DNA from: CAZGCA01 sp964524145
GTDB taxonomy: Bacteria; Hydrogenedentota; CAZGCA01
Direction of reading: 5' to 3'
Length of the DNA stretch: 64,000 bases
Assembly: GCA_964524145.1 (NCBI GenBank)
Contig: CAZGCA010000017.1
Span: forward strand, 1-64,000
Numbering within the stretch: the stretch's first letter is position 1; the number at the start of each line of letters is the position of its first letter. Under the pieces are notes generated by a model. It saw only the letters and a program-made list of their open reading frames with translations. It did not search any database and was not told the origin of the DNA. The position numbers and the translations under genes are program-made. This document shows, in pieces, positions 56,125-64,000 of the stretch.

Positions 56125-56892
56125 ATGCTAATGAACCGACAGTACTTCGATTGCAACTGCATCCTTGGCCGGGTGCGGTGTCCCAGTAACGGGTTCTATC
56201 TGACAGTCGACCGGTTACGGGAGACGATGGAGACGTTCGGGATATCGGAAGTGCTTGTCCGGCACGCTACCGCGGTCGAATGGTCGCCGGCTGAGGGCAA
56301 CGCGCTGTTGCTTGACGAGATTGCAGACCACCGCGATCTCATACACCCCTGCTGGGTCGTCATGCCGCATCATACCGGCGAGATGGCGTCCCCGGACGAT
56401 CTCGTCCGCGAGATGCGCGATCGTGACGTCCGGGCGGCGGCACTCTATCCTGGAGAGACGCACCACAAGTTCTCGACAGAGCAGTTCTGCTGCGGAGACT
56501 TGTTTGCGGCCTTGGCGGACTCCAGGGTGATCCTTTTCATCGACGAGGCCCAGACATCCTGGCCCGATATCGACCGAGTGCTCGGCAACCACCCGGAGTT
56601 GCGGCTCGTGGTATGCAACGTTTCGTACCGCATCAACCGCGACCTGTACCCGCTTCTGGAGAAACACCGGTCGCTCCATATCGAGATATCCGGGTACCAG
56701 ACGCATCGAGGGATTGAAGACGCCGTCAAGCGGTTTGGGGCGGAGAGGCTGCTGTTTGGGACGCGGCTTCCATATTTCACCCCGGGGGTAGCCCTGGCGA
56801 TGGTGGAATCGGCCGGGATCGAGGAGAACGACCGCGAGAAGATCGCCGGCAGCAACCTTCGTCGACTGCTTGCGGATGCGTTCCCGGGATAG
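56125..56892 (+). CDS. Degenerate amidohydrolase-2-like TIM-barrel protein
   Basis: A 255-residue protein with the layout of the amidohydrolase-2 family: FDCNCILGRV at the N-terminus, then RLRETMETFGISEVLVRH, a barrel with LFIDEAQTSWPDID, and a C-terminal RLLFGTRLPYFTPG. The H-x-H metal motif expected at the start (D-x-H-x-H) reads D-C-N-C, and the last Asp position reads Thr-Arg. Metal-dependent catalysis is therefore doubtful unless other ligands are used. It heads the plus-strand run with the PmoA-like protein, which begins 21 bases after its stop. Confidence 0.75.
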   Translation: MLMNRQYFDCNCILGRVRCPSNGFYLTVDRLRETMETFGISEVLVRHATAVEWSPAEGNALLLDEIADHRDLIHPCWVVMPHHTGEMASPDDLVREMRDRDVRAAALYPGETHHKFSTEQFCCGDLFAALADSRVILFIDEAQTSWPDIDRVLGNHPELRLVVCNVSYRINRDLYPLLEKHRSLHIEISGYQTHRGIEDAVKRFGAERLLFGTRLPYFTPGVALAMVESAGIEENDREKIAGSNLRRLLADAFPG

Positions 56893-56913
56893 ATGGTGCG
56901 GGAGGAAATCGGC

Positions 56914-57885
56914 ATGATGAGAAAAGGAGGCATCGCAATGGACACCCCGGCAGCTCTTATGCTGTTCATACTAGTTGTCCTGGTCTTCCAATTCGGGAGG
57001 GTTGCCTGCGCCGTTGAGCCGGACGCGGCAGGCACGTATGTCCGGCACCGCGACCCGGCTGCGCTCGAGATACGTCTCGGAGACCGGTTGGTGGCCGAAT
57101 ACCAGTTCAGTGCCGACAACCAGAAACCGTTTCTCTGCCCCGTGCTTGGACCGGACGGCAAAGGCGTTACCAAAGACCGGCCCCTCGACCATCTCCACCA
57201 CCGGTCGGTCTGGATATCCTACGACAAGGTCAACGGCCACCATTTCTGGACTGAGCGGGAGAAAGGCACATTCATACGGCACGAGCGGTTCTTGAACATC
57301 TTCGACGAGGAGACGTATCCGGGATTCGTCGCGCAAACGGCGTGGGTGGCCGGCGGCAAGACGGTGATGTACGACGAACGCGAGTTCAGGTTCCGCGCGT
57401 TGGAAGGTAAAGACTACCTGATTGACGTCACCGTCACGTTGAAGCCCGAGTCGGGCAAGGTTACGGTTGGCAAAACCAAGGAGGGCGGGCTGCCTGCCGT
57501 CCGGGTTGCGGACGAGCTTCGGGTCAAATCGGGCGGCCGCGTTGTCAACTCCGAAGGCGGAGTGGACGAGAAAGGCACGATGCACAAGCGCGCGAAATGG
57601 CTCGATTATTCCGGGCCGCGGCCTGACGGGAGCTGGGTTGGCATAGCGTGCCTCGTTCATCCTGAAAACCGCGGGTACCCGCCGTACTGGTTTGTGCGGG
57701 ACTGGGGTTGGTACACGGCCAACTACACGCTGTGGGACGAGCCCATTGTTCTCGAGCCCGGCGAGTCATTTACGGTACGCTGCCGCCTGATAGTCCACGG
57801 CGGCGATGCGGAAAAGGCGCAGATCGCCAACCGGCACAGGGAGTACCTTCAGGAATTGGGTCTCCAGGGTGGTGAAGAAGGCTGA
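56914..57885 (+). CDS. PmoA-like (DUF6807) secreted protein
   Basis: About 323 residues with a signal peptide and a domain of the PmoA-related family (DUF6807). The marker is DHLHHRSVWISYDKVNG, followed by FW. PPYWFVRDWGWYTANYTLW is the C-terminal family phrase. The name refers to methane oxygenase annotation; the proteins common in glycan degraders have no proven enzymatic role. Starts at 56914 (GGGAGGA before, basic n-region) and 56938 (AAAGGAGG before) are both possible. It lies between the amidohydrolase-like and isomerase genes. Confidence 0.85.
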   Translation: MMRKGGIAMDTPAALMLFILVVLVFQFGRVACAVEPDAAGTYVRHRDPAALEIRLGDRLVAEYQFSADNQKPFLCPVLGPDGKGVTKDRPLDHLHHRSVWISYDKVNGHHFWTEREKGTFIRHERFLNIFDEETYPGFVAQTAWVAGGKTVMYDEREFRFRALEGKDYLIDVTVTLKPESGKVTVGKTKEGGLPAVRVADELRVKSGGRVVNSEGGVDEKGTMHKRAKWLDYSGPRPDGSWVGIACLVHPENRGYPPYWFVRDWGWYTANYTLWDEPIVLEPGESFTVRCRLIVHGGDAEKAQIANRHREYLQELGLQGGEEG

Positions 57886-57978
57886 ATCGATGAGGGTGCA
57901 GCACCTGAAACGGCGGGTGCAGAACTTGACATGGCCCACGCATATGCTGTAGCATTTTTGGAATGCAATCTGCAAAAC

Positions 57979-58038
57979 CGGAGGCTCATCAGATGGTATG
58001 TGGACTGAGCGGCGATGCTATGACGGCCGGAGGCTCAT
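57979..58038 (+). repeat. Short direct repeat upstream of the isomerase gene
   Basis: The 12-base sequence CCGGAGGCTCAT occurs twice, at 57979 and 58027, each followed by a T/C-rich GGTGG-like piece. Both sit in the 180-bp gap before the isomerase gene. A regulatory use is only a guess. Confidence 0.4.
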
Positions 58039-58064
58039 TTGGTGGTACAATTGGAGGCGACGTT

Positions 58065-58916
58065 ATGAAGTGTTTATCGAGGAAATCGTTCCTGATGGCG
58101 GGCGCTACGGGTGTTGCGGCTCTTGGCGCTGCCCAGGGTGGCGGTTCGCGTGTCAGCGAAGCGGCCGAGGGAGCGTCGCCAAACGTTGACGAGTACGGCG
58201 GGTTCAAAATGGGGTCGCAGAGCTATTGTTTTCGGGAGTTTTCGCTCGACGAAACCATAGTAAAACTGAAAGAGCTCGGATTGAACGCTCTGGAACCCTA
58301 TCCGGGCCACTTCGATTTCAAGAGCTCGCCCGAGACGGTCGCCGAGATCAAGAACAAACTCGCCAAGGCCGGTGTGGTTGTGCCTGCATACGGCGTGGTG
58401 AATTTCAACGGCAACGCGGAGTCGAACCGCAAGATATTCGAGTTTGCGAAGACCGTCGGGATCACCTCGCTGAGCGCCAACCCCACGAGGGACAGCTTCG
58501 AGAGCTTGAATAAGCTCGTTGCGGAGTTCGAGATAGCTATCGCGATACACAACCACGGCCCTGGCTCGCGGTACTCGACCCTCAAACATTTCCTGAGGGC
58601 GGTTGACGGCCGTCACCAACTTATCGGCGCATGTATCGACACGGGCCATTTCATCAGATCGAAAGAAGACCCTGCCGAGGTGATCAGAAAGCTGAAAGGG
58701 CGCGTACACGGCGTTCATCTGAAGGATGTTGATGATAAGGGCGAAAATGTGATCTTTGGGAAGGGGTTGATGGATTTTCCGGACGTTTTCAATGCGCTCA
58801 AGGAGGTGAATTACAAGGGGTATTGCATGTTAGAGTACGAAGCCGACCCGGATGATCCGGTGCCGGCGATGAAGGCGTGTCTTGCGTATTGCAGAAAGCT
58901 GTTCAAGAACGCCTGA
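58065..58916 (+). CDS. Exported sugar-phosphate isomerase/epimerase (xylose isomerase-like TIM barrel)
   Basis: A 283-residue protein of the AP-endonuclease-2/xylose isomerase-like family. The N-terminus LSRKSFLMAGATG is a Tat-like motif with Lys in place of the second Arg. SQSYCFREF, AIHNHGPG (metal His), CIDTGHF (Asp-His) and VHLKDVDD (Lys-Asp) supply the barrel motifs. GGAGG precedes the ATG with good spacing. Enzymes of this group isomerise or epimerise keto-sugars and recently have been linked to 3-keto-glycoside lyase chemistry. It precedes the Tat oxidoreductase by 32 bases, the same pairing lost in the remnant at 38938-39081. Confidence 0.88.
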   Translation: MKCLSRKSFLMAGATGVAALGAAQGGGSRVSEAAEGASPNVDEYGGFKMGSQSYCFREFSLDETIVKLKELGLNALEPYPGHFDFKSSPETVAEIKNKLAKAGVVVPAYGVVNFNGNAESNRKIFEFAKTVGITSLSANPTRDSFESLNKLVAEFEIAIAIHNHGPGSRYSTLKHFLRAVDGRHQLIGACIDTGHFIRSKEDPAEVIRKLKGRVHGVHLKDVDDKGENVIFGKGLMDFPDVFNALKEVNYKGYCMLEYEADPDDPVPAMKACLAYCRKLFKNA

Positions 58917-58948
58917 AAACCAGTTTTGGAGGCGAGGTTCTAAACACT

Positions 58949-60220
58949 ATGAAGAAGCAGGAGAAGAGGGCGATGGAGAAGAAGAGTGTTACGAGGCGTC
59001 AGTTTATAGGCAAGACCGCGGCTGGCACGGCGGCGTTGATGGCGGGCCCGTCTATAAACGTTCTCGGCGCCAACGAGAAGATCATGTGCGGGATAGTCGG
59101 GCCGGGCGGCCGCGGCAGACATCTGATGCAGCGCGTGCTCAGTATCGATGGCGTTGAGCTTGTCGCTGTCGCGGACATCTACGACGGCTGGCGCGAACGC
59201 GGCGTCAAGATGGCCGGGAGGAAAAGTTCCCAGGTGAAAGGGTATGACCATCACAAAAAGCTGCTCGAAGACAAGCGGCTCGACGCCGTGGTCATAGCAA
59301 CGCCGGAACACGCTCACCCCCACCACTTGGTGGACGCCTGCAACGCCGGGCTCGATGTGTACCTGGAAAAACCGATGATGCACCGGTGGCAGGAAGGCAA
59401 GGAGATGATGGAGGCGGCGCAGGCGAACAACCGTATCGTGCAGATCGGTACACAGCGCCGCAGCATGGATATCTACCACCAAGCACGCGAGATAATTCAG
59501 GCCGGCACGATCGGCGAGGTGACCCAGGTGCGCGCGTTCTGGTTCCGTAACAGCAAGGATGACAACCCGGCGTGGCGCTACGTCATTCCGCGCGGCGTGA
59601 CTGAAGACCAGGTCAACTGGAAGGAGTTTCTCGGCACGGCTCCTGATGTGCCGTGGGATCCTGCCCGCTACTTCCAGTGGCGTTGTTACTGGGATTACTC
59701 GAACGGGATCGGCGGCGACCTGATGGTCCACCAGGTGGATGCCGTCCACATGATTATGGGAGTCAAGGCGCCCGTCTCGGCATTCGGCACGGGAGCAATA
59801 TACCGCTGGAACGAAGGCGGACGAACAACCCCCGATACGTGGAGCGCGGCGCTCGAGTACGAAGAAGGGTTCGCCATAAACTACTGCTCCATGTTTAGCA
59901 ACGTGCATTACGGCCATGCGGAACAGTTTCTCGGCCGGGACGGCACGCTCGAGTTGAACGACGAGCGGGAGCTGAAGGTGTATTCCGAGCCGGACAAGAT
60001 CCGCTCGAAGCCCGTCGAAGAGATCTCAGTCCCAACCAGGGGCGACCGGGACAAACTCCACCTGGAGAACTTCTTCGAGTGCTGCCGCACCCGCAAGAAG
60101 CCCAACTGCAGCGAGGTCGACGGGTTCTACTCGGCGGCCGCAGCAGATATGACGATCCAGTCGCACTTCTTGGGCAAGAAGGTGCACTGGGACAAGAATG
60201 AAGACAAGGCGATAGTCTAG
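58949..60220 (+). CDS. Tat-exported GFO/IDH/MocA-family oxidoreductase
   Basis: A 423-residue oxidoreductase. The Tat motif is VTRRQFIGKTAAG, without a lipobox. CGIVGPGGRGRH starts the Rossmann fold and LEKPMMHRWQEG gives the catalytic Lys. WKEFLGTAPDVPWDPARYFQW and GGDLMVHQVDAVHMIMG form the substrate domain. Starts at 58949 or 58973 are both possible (AGGAG precedes the latter). It follows the isomerase gene closely, suggesting that an oxidised sugar is passed between the two. A perfect hairpin ends the gene and the MFS transporter gene begins about 100 bases downstream. Confidence 0.92.
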   Translation: MKKQEKRAMEKKSVTRRQFIGKTAAGTAALMAGPSINVLGANEKIMCGIVGPGGRGRHLMQRVLSIDGVELVAVADIYDGWRERGVKMAGRKSSQVKGYDHHKKLLEDKRLDAVVIATPEHAHPHHLVDACNAGLDVYLEKPMMHRWQEGKEMMEAAQANNRIVQIGTQRRSMDIYHQAREIIQAGTIGEVTQVRAFWFRNSKDDNPAWRYVIPRGVTEDQVNWKEFLGTAPDVPWDPARYFQWRCYWDYSNGIGGDLMVHQVDAVHMIMGVKAPVSAFGTGAIYRWNEGGRTTPDTWSAALEYEEGFAINYCSMFSNVHYGHAEQFLGRDGTLELNDERELKVYSEPDKIRSKPVEEISVPTRGDRDKLHLENFFECCRTRKKPNCSEVDGFYSAAAADMTIQSHFLGKKVHWDKNEDKAIV

Positions 60221-60236
60221 ACGCAGCGACAGTGAG

Positions 60237-60269
60237 CCGCAGCACCTCACTGATACCGGGGTGCTGCGG
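60237..60269 (+). terminator. Hairpin after the oxidoreductase gene
   Basis: Perfect 10-bp arms CCGCAGCACC (60237-60246) and GGTGCTGCGG (60260-60269) lie 16 bases after the stop codon. No T-tract follows, so it may be an attenuator or mRNA-stabilising hairpin rather than a full terminator. Confidence 0.5.
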
Positions 60270-60321
60270 CGGTCAAGCGGGTTCGGTTGTTGAGGCATAG
60301 AAGTCAGGAAGGAGATTGGCC

Positions 60322-61482
60322 ATGAGCGGAGCGGGTTATGCAGCAATTCTGGGCGCCTTCGGCTATGGTGTCGTTGTGGCGTTGCTCGGGAGCATAAAAC
60401 TTAAGCTGGCCGAGGAGCGCAACCTGGACGACGCCCAAGTCGGCAAACTGATTTCGGTCTTAGGTTTCACCAGCCTCCTCATGGTGGTCGGTGTTGGGAT
60501 ACTGCTCGACAGGTTCGGCCACCAACCCGTGATAATCTTCGGTTTTCTGCTGAGTTCGCTGGCGATCCTACTCATAGCCTACGTGCCGTCCTATAAGCTG
60601 CTGTTGGCAGGATGCGTACTGCTCGGGATCGGCGGGATGGGCGTGAACACTGGCGCGAACACCTTGATACCACTTGAAGGGGTAATCCTCGCTGAAGGTG
60701 GCGCTGCTGCCCAGAACGTCGGCAACGTCTTCTTCGGCCTCGGTGCAATGGCAGTACCTGCATTGACGGCGTACTTATTCCGCAAAACCAGGTACGGGCC
60801 TGCAGTTACCGTAATTGCTATCATGCTCGCGCTTCCGGTGGTGGTAGCTTTCGCGGTCGAGTTCCCCAAGATCGAAGGCTCTTTTGATCTCGGCGAGTTC
60901 TTTGGCTTGCTTGGCGACTCGGCAGTTATCGTTGGTGGTCTGGCGCTGCTGTTCTACATATCGCTCGAGGTGTCAATGGCCGGCTGGATCACGACGTACC
61001 TCAAAGACCAGGGGCTGGAAGACGCGCGGTGCTCCACTGTGCTGTCAGGTTTCTGGGTGGCGTTGCTTGCCTCGCGGCTCATCGCAGGCTTACTCGTGCT
61101 GAGGTACCTTGTACCGGAGCACAGTCACGCATGGGTTATTGCCGTGCTGGCGGTAATTGCCACAGTAGCAATCACGGCCATGATAAAGACCCGCAGCAAG
61201 GCCGTCGCCGTGTCGGGCGTCATTCTCGCTGGATTCTGCTTTGGTCCGATGTTCCCGACCACGGTTGGCGTGACGTTCGCCCATTTCGATTCGGCGCTCT
61301 GGGGCAGGGTGTTCGGGCCGATCTTCGCCATAGGTCTCATTGGCGGCACCATCGTCCCGGCAGCTATCGGCTACTACTCGAAGGGTAAATCCATACAGAA
61401 GAGCCTGACGATCCTTGCCGTGGCTGCGGCGTTGATGGTTGTTATGGGTGTTGTGATGGCGCTCACGTATCCAACGGCGTGA
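60322..61482 (+). CDS. MFS transporter, probably sugar uptake
   Basis: A 386-residue membrane protein with about 12 hydrophobic segments and the MFS layout. GILLDRFGHQPVII is the cytoplasmic loop between segments 2 and 3, and AAAQNVGNVFFGLGAM and GVTFAHFDSALWGRVFG are typical of sugar-transporter-like members. AGGAAGGAG precedes the ATG at 60322. It likely imports the sugar released or oxidised by the neighbouring envelope enzymes. It ends 20 bases before the DUF1080 gene, so the two are probably co-transcribed. Confidence 0.88.
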   Translation: MSGAGYAAILGAFGYGVVVALLGSIKLKLAEERNLDDAQVGKLISVLGFTSLLMVVGVGILLDRFGHQPVIIFGFLLSSLAILLIAYVPSYKLLLAGCVLLGIGGMGVNTGANTLIPLEGVILAEGGAAAQNVGNVFFGLGAMAVPALTAYLFRKTRYGPAVTVIAIMLALPVVVAFAVEFPKIEGSFDLGEFFGLLGDSAVIVGGLALLFYISLEVSMAGWITTYLKDQGLEDARCSTVLSGFWVALLASRLIAGLLVLRYLVPEHSHAWVIAVLAVIATVAITAMIKTRSKAVAVSGVILAGFCFGPMFPTTVGVTFAHFDSALWGRVFGPIFAIGLIGGTIVPAAIGYYSKGKSIQKSLTILAVAAALMVVMGVVMALTYPTA

Positions 61483-61501
61483 CGCCGAGCGGAGGTTGGA
61501 A

Positions 61502-62704
61502 ATGTCACGGGGTATGAGGTTTTCCGTCGTAGCGATAGCTGTTCTGATGGTCGTGCCCGCGGTTCTCTTGCAGGCAAGCGCCGGAGCGCAGGACACGATT
61601 CTCACCGAAGCCGAGAGACAGGACGGCTGGTTTCCGCTCTTCAACGGGACCGATCTGTCAGGCTGGGAAGGCGTCGGCACACAGCCGGACTCGTTCCGGG
61701 TCGCAGACGGCGCGATCGAGTGTACCGGCAAAGGCCACGGCTGGCTCAAAACAGAGAAGCAGTTTGCCAACTTCGTTCTCCGGATCGAGTACAAGATAGC
61801 CTCTGGCGGCAACAGCGGCATGTTTATCCGTTCGGAGCGTGAGGGCGACCCCGCGTGGACAGGCATGGAAATCCAGATTCTCGACGACCACGGCCGGCCG
61901 CCGACTCCCAATTCCGCCGGGGCCATCTACGGTTCGGTTGCGGCGAGCAAGAACGTATCGAAACCTGCCGGCGAATGGAACGCTGTCGAGATCACCTGCA
62001 ACGATGAGCGTGTCTCGGTCGTGATGAACGGCACCAAAATCGTCGATGCGGACGTCAACGACTATCCCGATCCCGTCAGCGAGCACAAGAGCCTCAAAGA
62101 GCGGCCTCGCGAGGGGTTCATCGGTATGCAGAACTACGGCAATAACGTTTGGTTCCGCAACATCAAGTTGAAACCTCTTCCGGGAGGTCCCGGTTGGAAA
62201 CCGCTCTTCAACGGCGTTGACCTGACCGGCTGGGAGCCGCACAACCAGGCGAAGTGGGAAGTCAAAGACGGCTGTATCAGAGGGTCGGGCTGGACAGGCC
62301 ACCTGTACACCACTGAGAAGCACAAAGACTTCGAGATGCGGGCGTCGATCCGGGTGAATAAAGCTGGCAACAGCGGCATGTACGTCCGTGTAACCGATAA
62401 GGGCGATCGGTTCCCGAACAACGGGTTCGAGGCGCAGGTCGATAACCACGATCCGAACAACCCGACCGGCAGCCTCTACGGACGTCATCGCGCGACGAAG
62501 CTTATCACACGCGACGGCGACTGGTTCCAGATGCACGTGAAGGTCAACGGACCGCACATCGTTGTTGACGTCAACGGTCAGACAGTCGTCGATGTTGAGG
62601 ACGACGCTTTCCCGAATCCTGGTTGGATCTGCCTGCAGCAGCACGACCCGACATCGGTGATAGAGTACAAGACCGTCGAGATCAAGACTCTCGAAGACCT
62701 TTAA
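61502..62704 (+). CDS. Tandem DUF1080 (3-keto-disaccharide hydrolase-like) protein
   Basis: A 400-residue secreted protein (signal peptide ending near AGA-QDT) with two DUF1080 domains. Domain 1 covers about residues 42-225 (FPLFNGTDLSGWEG; GGNSGMFIRSE; MEIQILDDHGR). Domain 2 covers about 230-398 (KPLFNGVDLTGWEP; AGNSGMYVRV; EAQVDNHDPN). DUF1080 members are described as 3-keto-disaccharide hydrolases that cleave oxidised glycosides. The DNA-level ribosome site GGAGG is clear. It may act on products of the preceding Tat oxidoreductase. One domain could be binding only. Confidence 0.9.
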   Translation: MSRGMRFSVVAIAVLMVVPAVLLQASAGAQDTILTEAERQDGWFPLFNGTDLSGWEGVGTQPDSFRVADGAIECTGKGHGWLKTEKQFANFVLRIEYKIASGGNSGMFIRSEREGDPAWTGMEIQILDDHGRPPTPNSAGAIYGSVAASKNVSKPAGEWNAVEITCNDERVSVVMNGTKIVDADVNDYPDPVSEHKSLKERPREGFIGMQNYGNNVWFRNIKLKPLPGGPGWKPLFNGVDLTGWEPHNQAKWEVKDGCIRGSGWTGHLYTTEKHKDFEMRASIRVNKAGNSGMYVRVTDKGDRFPNNGFEAQVDNHDPNNPTGSLYGRHRATKLITRDGDWFQMHVKVNGPHIVVDVNGQTVVDVEDDAFPNPGWICLQQHDPTSVIEYKTVEIKTLEDL

Positions 62705-62744
62705 TAGCAAGGACTGTGTGAGCGGAGGAACGCCCCGTTCTGCT

Positions 62745-62824
62745 GTCATTCTGAGCGCAGCGAAGAATCTTGCTTTGAACAACGGACTCCTGCGACGGAG
62801 ATTCTTCGCTGCGCTCAGAATGAC
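62745..62824. repeat. Palindromic repeat (GTCATTCTGA type), copy 2
   Basis: Perfect 26-bp inverted arms at 62745-62770 and 62799-62824 around a 28-base loop. The arms begin GTCATTCTGAGCGC and end GCGCTCAGAATGAC. It is closely related to the imperfect element at 50812-50895, and both lie in intergenic space on the plus-strand side of glycan genes. Confidence 0.8.
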
Positions 62825-62954
62825 AAACGAAAAGGGTCATGACATGCTATGGTGGTGGAGGAATATCCGTTATGAACGGTGCTGGAGACGTGCAGCGGTT
62901 CTCCTTCCTCTCTGACCGGTCAATCTCGGACCATCTTCGAGCAGGAGAAACCGT

Positions 62955-63935
62955 ATGAGAGAAGAATCGAACCGTCTGTCGGCGGTCGACCATTGCCGCG
63001 GCATGATTATCCTCGGCATGGTCATCTTCAACTATGTCGGCTCGTATAAGCTGGCTCCCCCGCCAATGCGGCACGCGGGAGACGTTGGCCTGACCATCGC
63101 AGACGTCGGCGCACCACTGTTCCTGTTCATCATGGGAATGATGTACAGGGTATCGTTCGTGAGCAGATGGAAACGCGACGGGGTATCGAAGGCGACACTC
63201 CATATGGCTCGCCGGTACACAATCCTGTTGATGATAGGTCTCGTGCCCAGCGTGATTCTGCGCCTCATATTTCGCCACCGGCTTGAGGTCGGGTGGGGCG
63301 TTATCCAGACTCTGGGGATGGCCGGGCTGCTCGCATTGCCGACGATGAGGCTTAAAACCATCCATCGACTGGTTATCGGCGTGGCGTTGCTCGTTCTCTA
63401 CCAGCTACTGCTCGAATACGGGTACGGGTTCAGAACGCTGGTTCGATTTGAAAGCCATGGCGGCCCGGTCGGGTCCATCTCGTGGGCCGGCATCGTCATC
63501 GTCTCATCCGTGCTCGGCGACTACCTGCGCGGAAGAACACCCGTCCAGATCCTCAAGACCGTGGCCCTGTTTGCTGTCAGCTTGATTGCGGCGGGCCTCT
63601 TCATGTGGCACGTGCTCGGCTGGCCCGTAAGCAAACACCAGGTCTCGGGATCGTACTCGATACTCACCACAGGCATATCGGCGGCCTGTTTCTTCATGAT
63701 GGTGCGCGTGACCGATATCAGGAAATGGCGATGGCCGTTCGTCGCGATGCTTGGACGCAACCCGCTTGTCATATTCCTCCTTCAGTTGGTCTTGTTGATC
63801 CCGCTCTACTTCTTGGTCGGCCTCCGGTCCACATCGCCCATCGGCTGGCGGTACGTCGGGCTCGCCTATGTTCTTGCCGGCACCTACCTGATAGGATGGT
63901 GGCTCGAACGAAAGAAGCTTTACATCAAACTGTAA
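62955..63935 (+). CDS. Membrane acyltransferase-like protein (DUF5009/NagX type)
   Basis: A 326-residue polytopic membrane protein related to heparan-alpha-glucosaminide N-acetyltransferase/NagX-like proteins. The family opening is SNRLSAVDHCRGMIILGMVIFNYVG, with the conserved D-x-x-R-G. About nine membrane segments follow, and LGRNPLVIFLL and IGWWLERKKLYIKL close the protein. AGGAG precedes the ATG. It could acetylate an amino sugar across the membrane, as in heparan degradation. It is the last gene in the window; the remaining 65 bases show nothing. Confidence 0.8.
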   Translation: MREESNRLSAVDHCRGMIILGMVIFNYVGSYKLAPPPMRHAGDVGLTIADVGAPLFLFIMGMMYRVSFVSRWKRDGVSKATLHMARRYTILLMIGLVPSVILRLIFRHRLEVGWGVIQTLGMAGLLALPTMRLKTIHRLVIGVALLVLYQLLLEYGYGFRTLVRFESHGGPVGSISWAGIVIVSSVLGDYLRGRTPVQILKTVALFAVSLIAAGLFMWHVLGWPVSKHQVSGSYSILTTGISAACFFMMVRVTDIRKWRWPFVAMLGRNPLVIFLLQLVLLIPLYFLVGLRSTSPIGWRYVGLAYVLAGTYLIGWWLERKKLYIKL

Positions 63936-64000
63936 AGCCGCCAGCGCGTCATGTAGCGCAGCCCTCGCATGCGCCCGTTCCGGTTGGTTTTCGCTGATTT

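Noticed and set aside
1..64000. CRISPR array, tRNA, rRNA or prophage
   Set aside because: No regularly spaced short repeats, no cloverleaf or rRNA-like conserved stretch, and no phage structural or integrase genes were seen by reading.

Overview
This 64 kb window looks like a chromosomal segment of a high-GC, Gram-negative-type heterotrophic bacterium specialised in complex glycans. Its gene content is typical of the Planctomycetota / Lentisphaerota / Hydrogenedentota neighbourhood: Tat-exported GFO/IDH/MocA oxidoreductases, sulfatases, DUF1080 and PmoA-like (DUF6807) proteins, a DUF1559-like pseudopilin and many lipoproteins. The dockerin-like EF-hand phrase in the surface protein at 7077-9843 resembles those I associate with Candidatus Hydrogenedentes. 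That assignment is an inference. A run of 100 Ns shows this is a draft, probably metagenomic, assembly. I see no rRNA, tRNA, CRISPR array, prophage or insertion sequence.

Layout. 1-7 kb: two intergenic hairpins, an apiosidase-like glycosidase, a secreted EEP-family hydrolase, an exported DhlA-like dehalogenase and a Ca2+-type P-ATPase. 7-10 kb: a repetitive surface protein interrupted by the assembly gap. 10-24 kb: a sulfatase, a GH106-like and a GH78 rhamnosidase, a secreted barrel protein, a TauE/SafE exporter, a second sulfatase and a MutY-like glycosylase lacking its Fe-S cluster. 24-37 kb: SGNH hydrolase, acyltransferase, pseudopilin, thioredoxin-like protein, a Tat oxidoreductase, 2H phosphoesterase, type-B carboxylesterase, M28/PA-type protein, GxGYxYP protein and a Tat phosphodiesterase. 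37-44 kb: a Tat oxidoreductase with a decayed sugar isomerase tail behind it, then an ECF sigma factor, an overlapping membrane protein and two HEAT-like lipoproteins. 44-52 kb: coupled GH2 and GH30 enzymes, a MenA/UbiA prenyltransferase and two oxidoreductases. 52-64 kb: a HEAT-repeat protein, an oxidoreductase, then a co-directional run of degenerate amidohydrolase, PmoA-like protein, sugar isomerase, Tat oxidoreductase, MFS transporter, tandem DUF1080 protein and an acyltransferase-like membrane protein.

How the genes fit together. Sulfatases, rhamnosidases, GH2/GH30/apiosidase-like enzymes and esterases could strip and cut sulfated, rhamnose-rich glycans. Exported oxidoreductases, sugar isomerases and DUF1080 proteins fit the oxidation-first (3-keto-glycoside) route of glycan breakdown, with the MFS transporter importing products. 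TauE/SafE could export sulfur oxyanions released by the sulfatases.

The most novel-looking locus is 39.3-44.1 kb. The sigma-overlapping membrane protein and the 850-residue lipoprotein share an unrecognised domain, and both lipoprotein genes carry a nearly identical 54-bp leader with a GGAAC element 44 bp before the start codon. This suggests a self-contained sigma-controlled envelope system.
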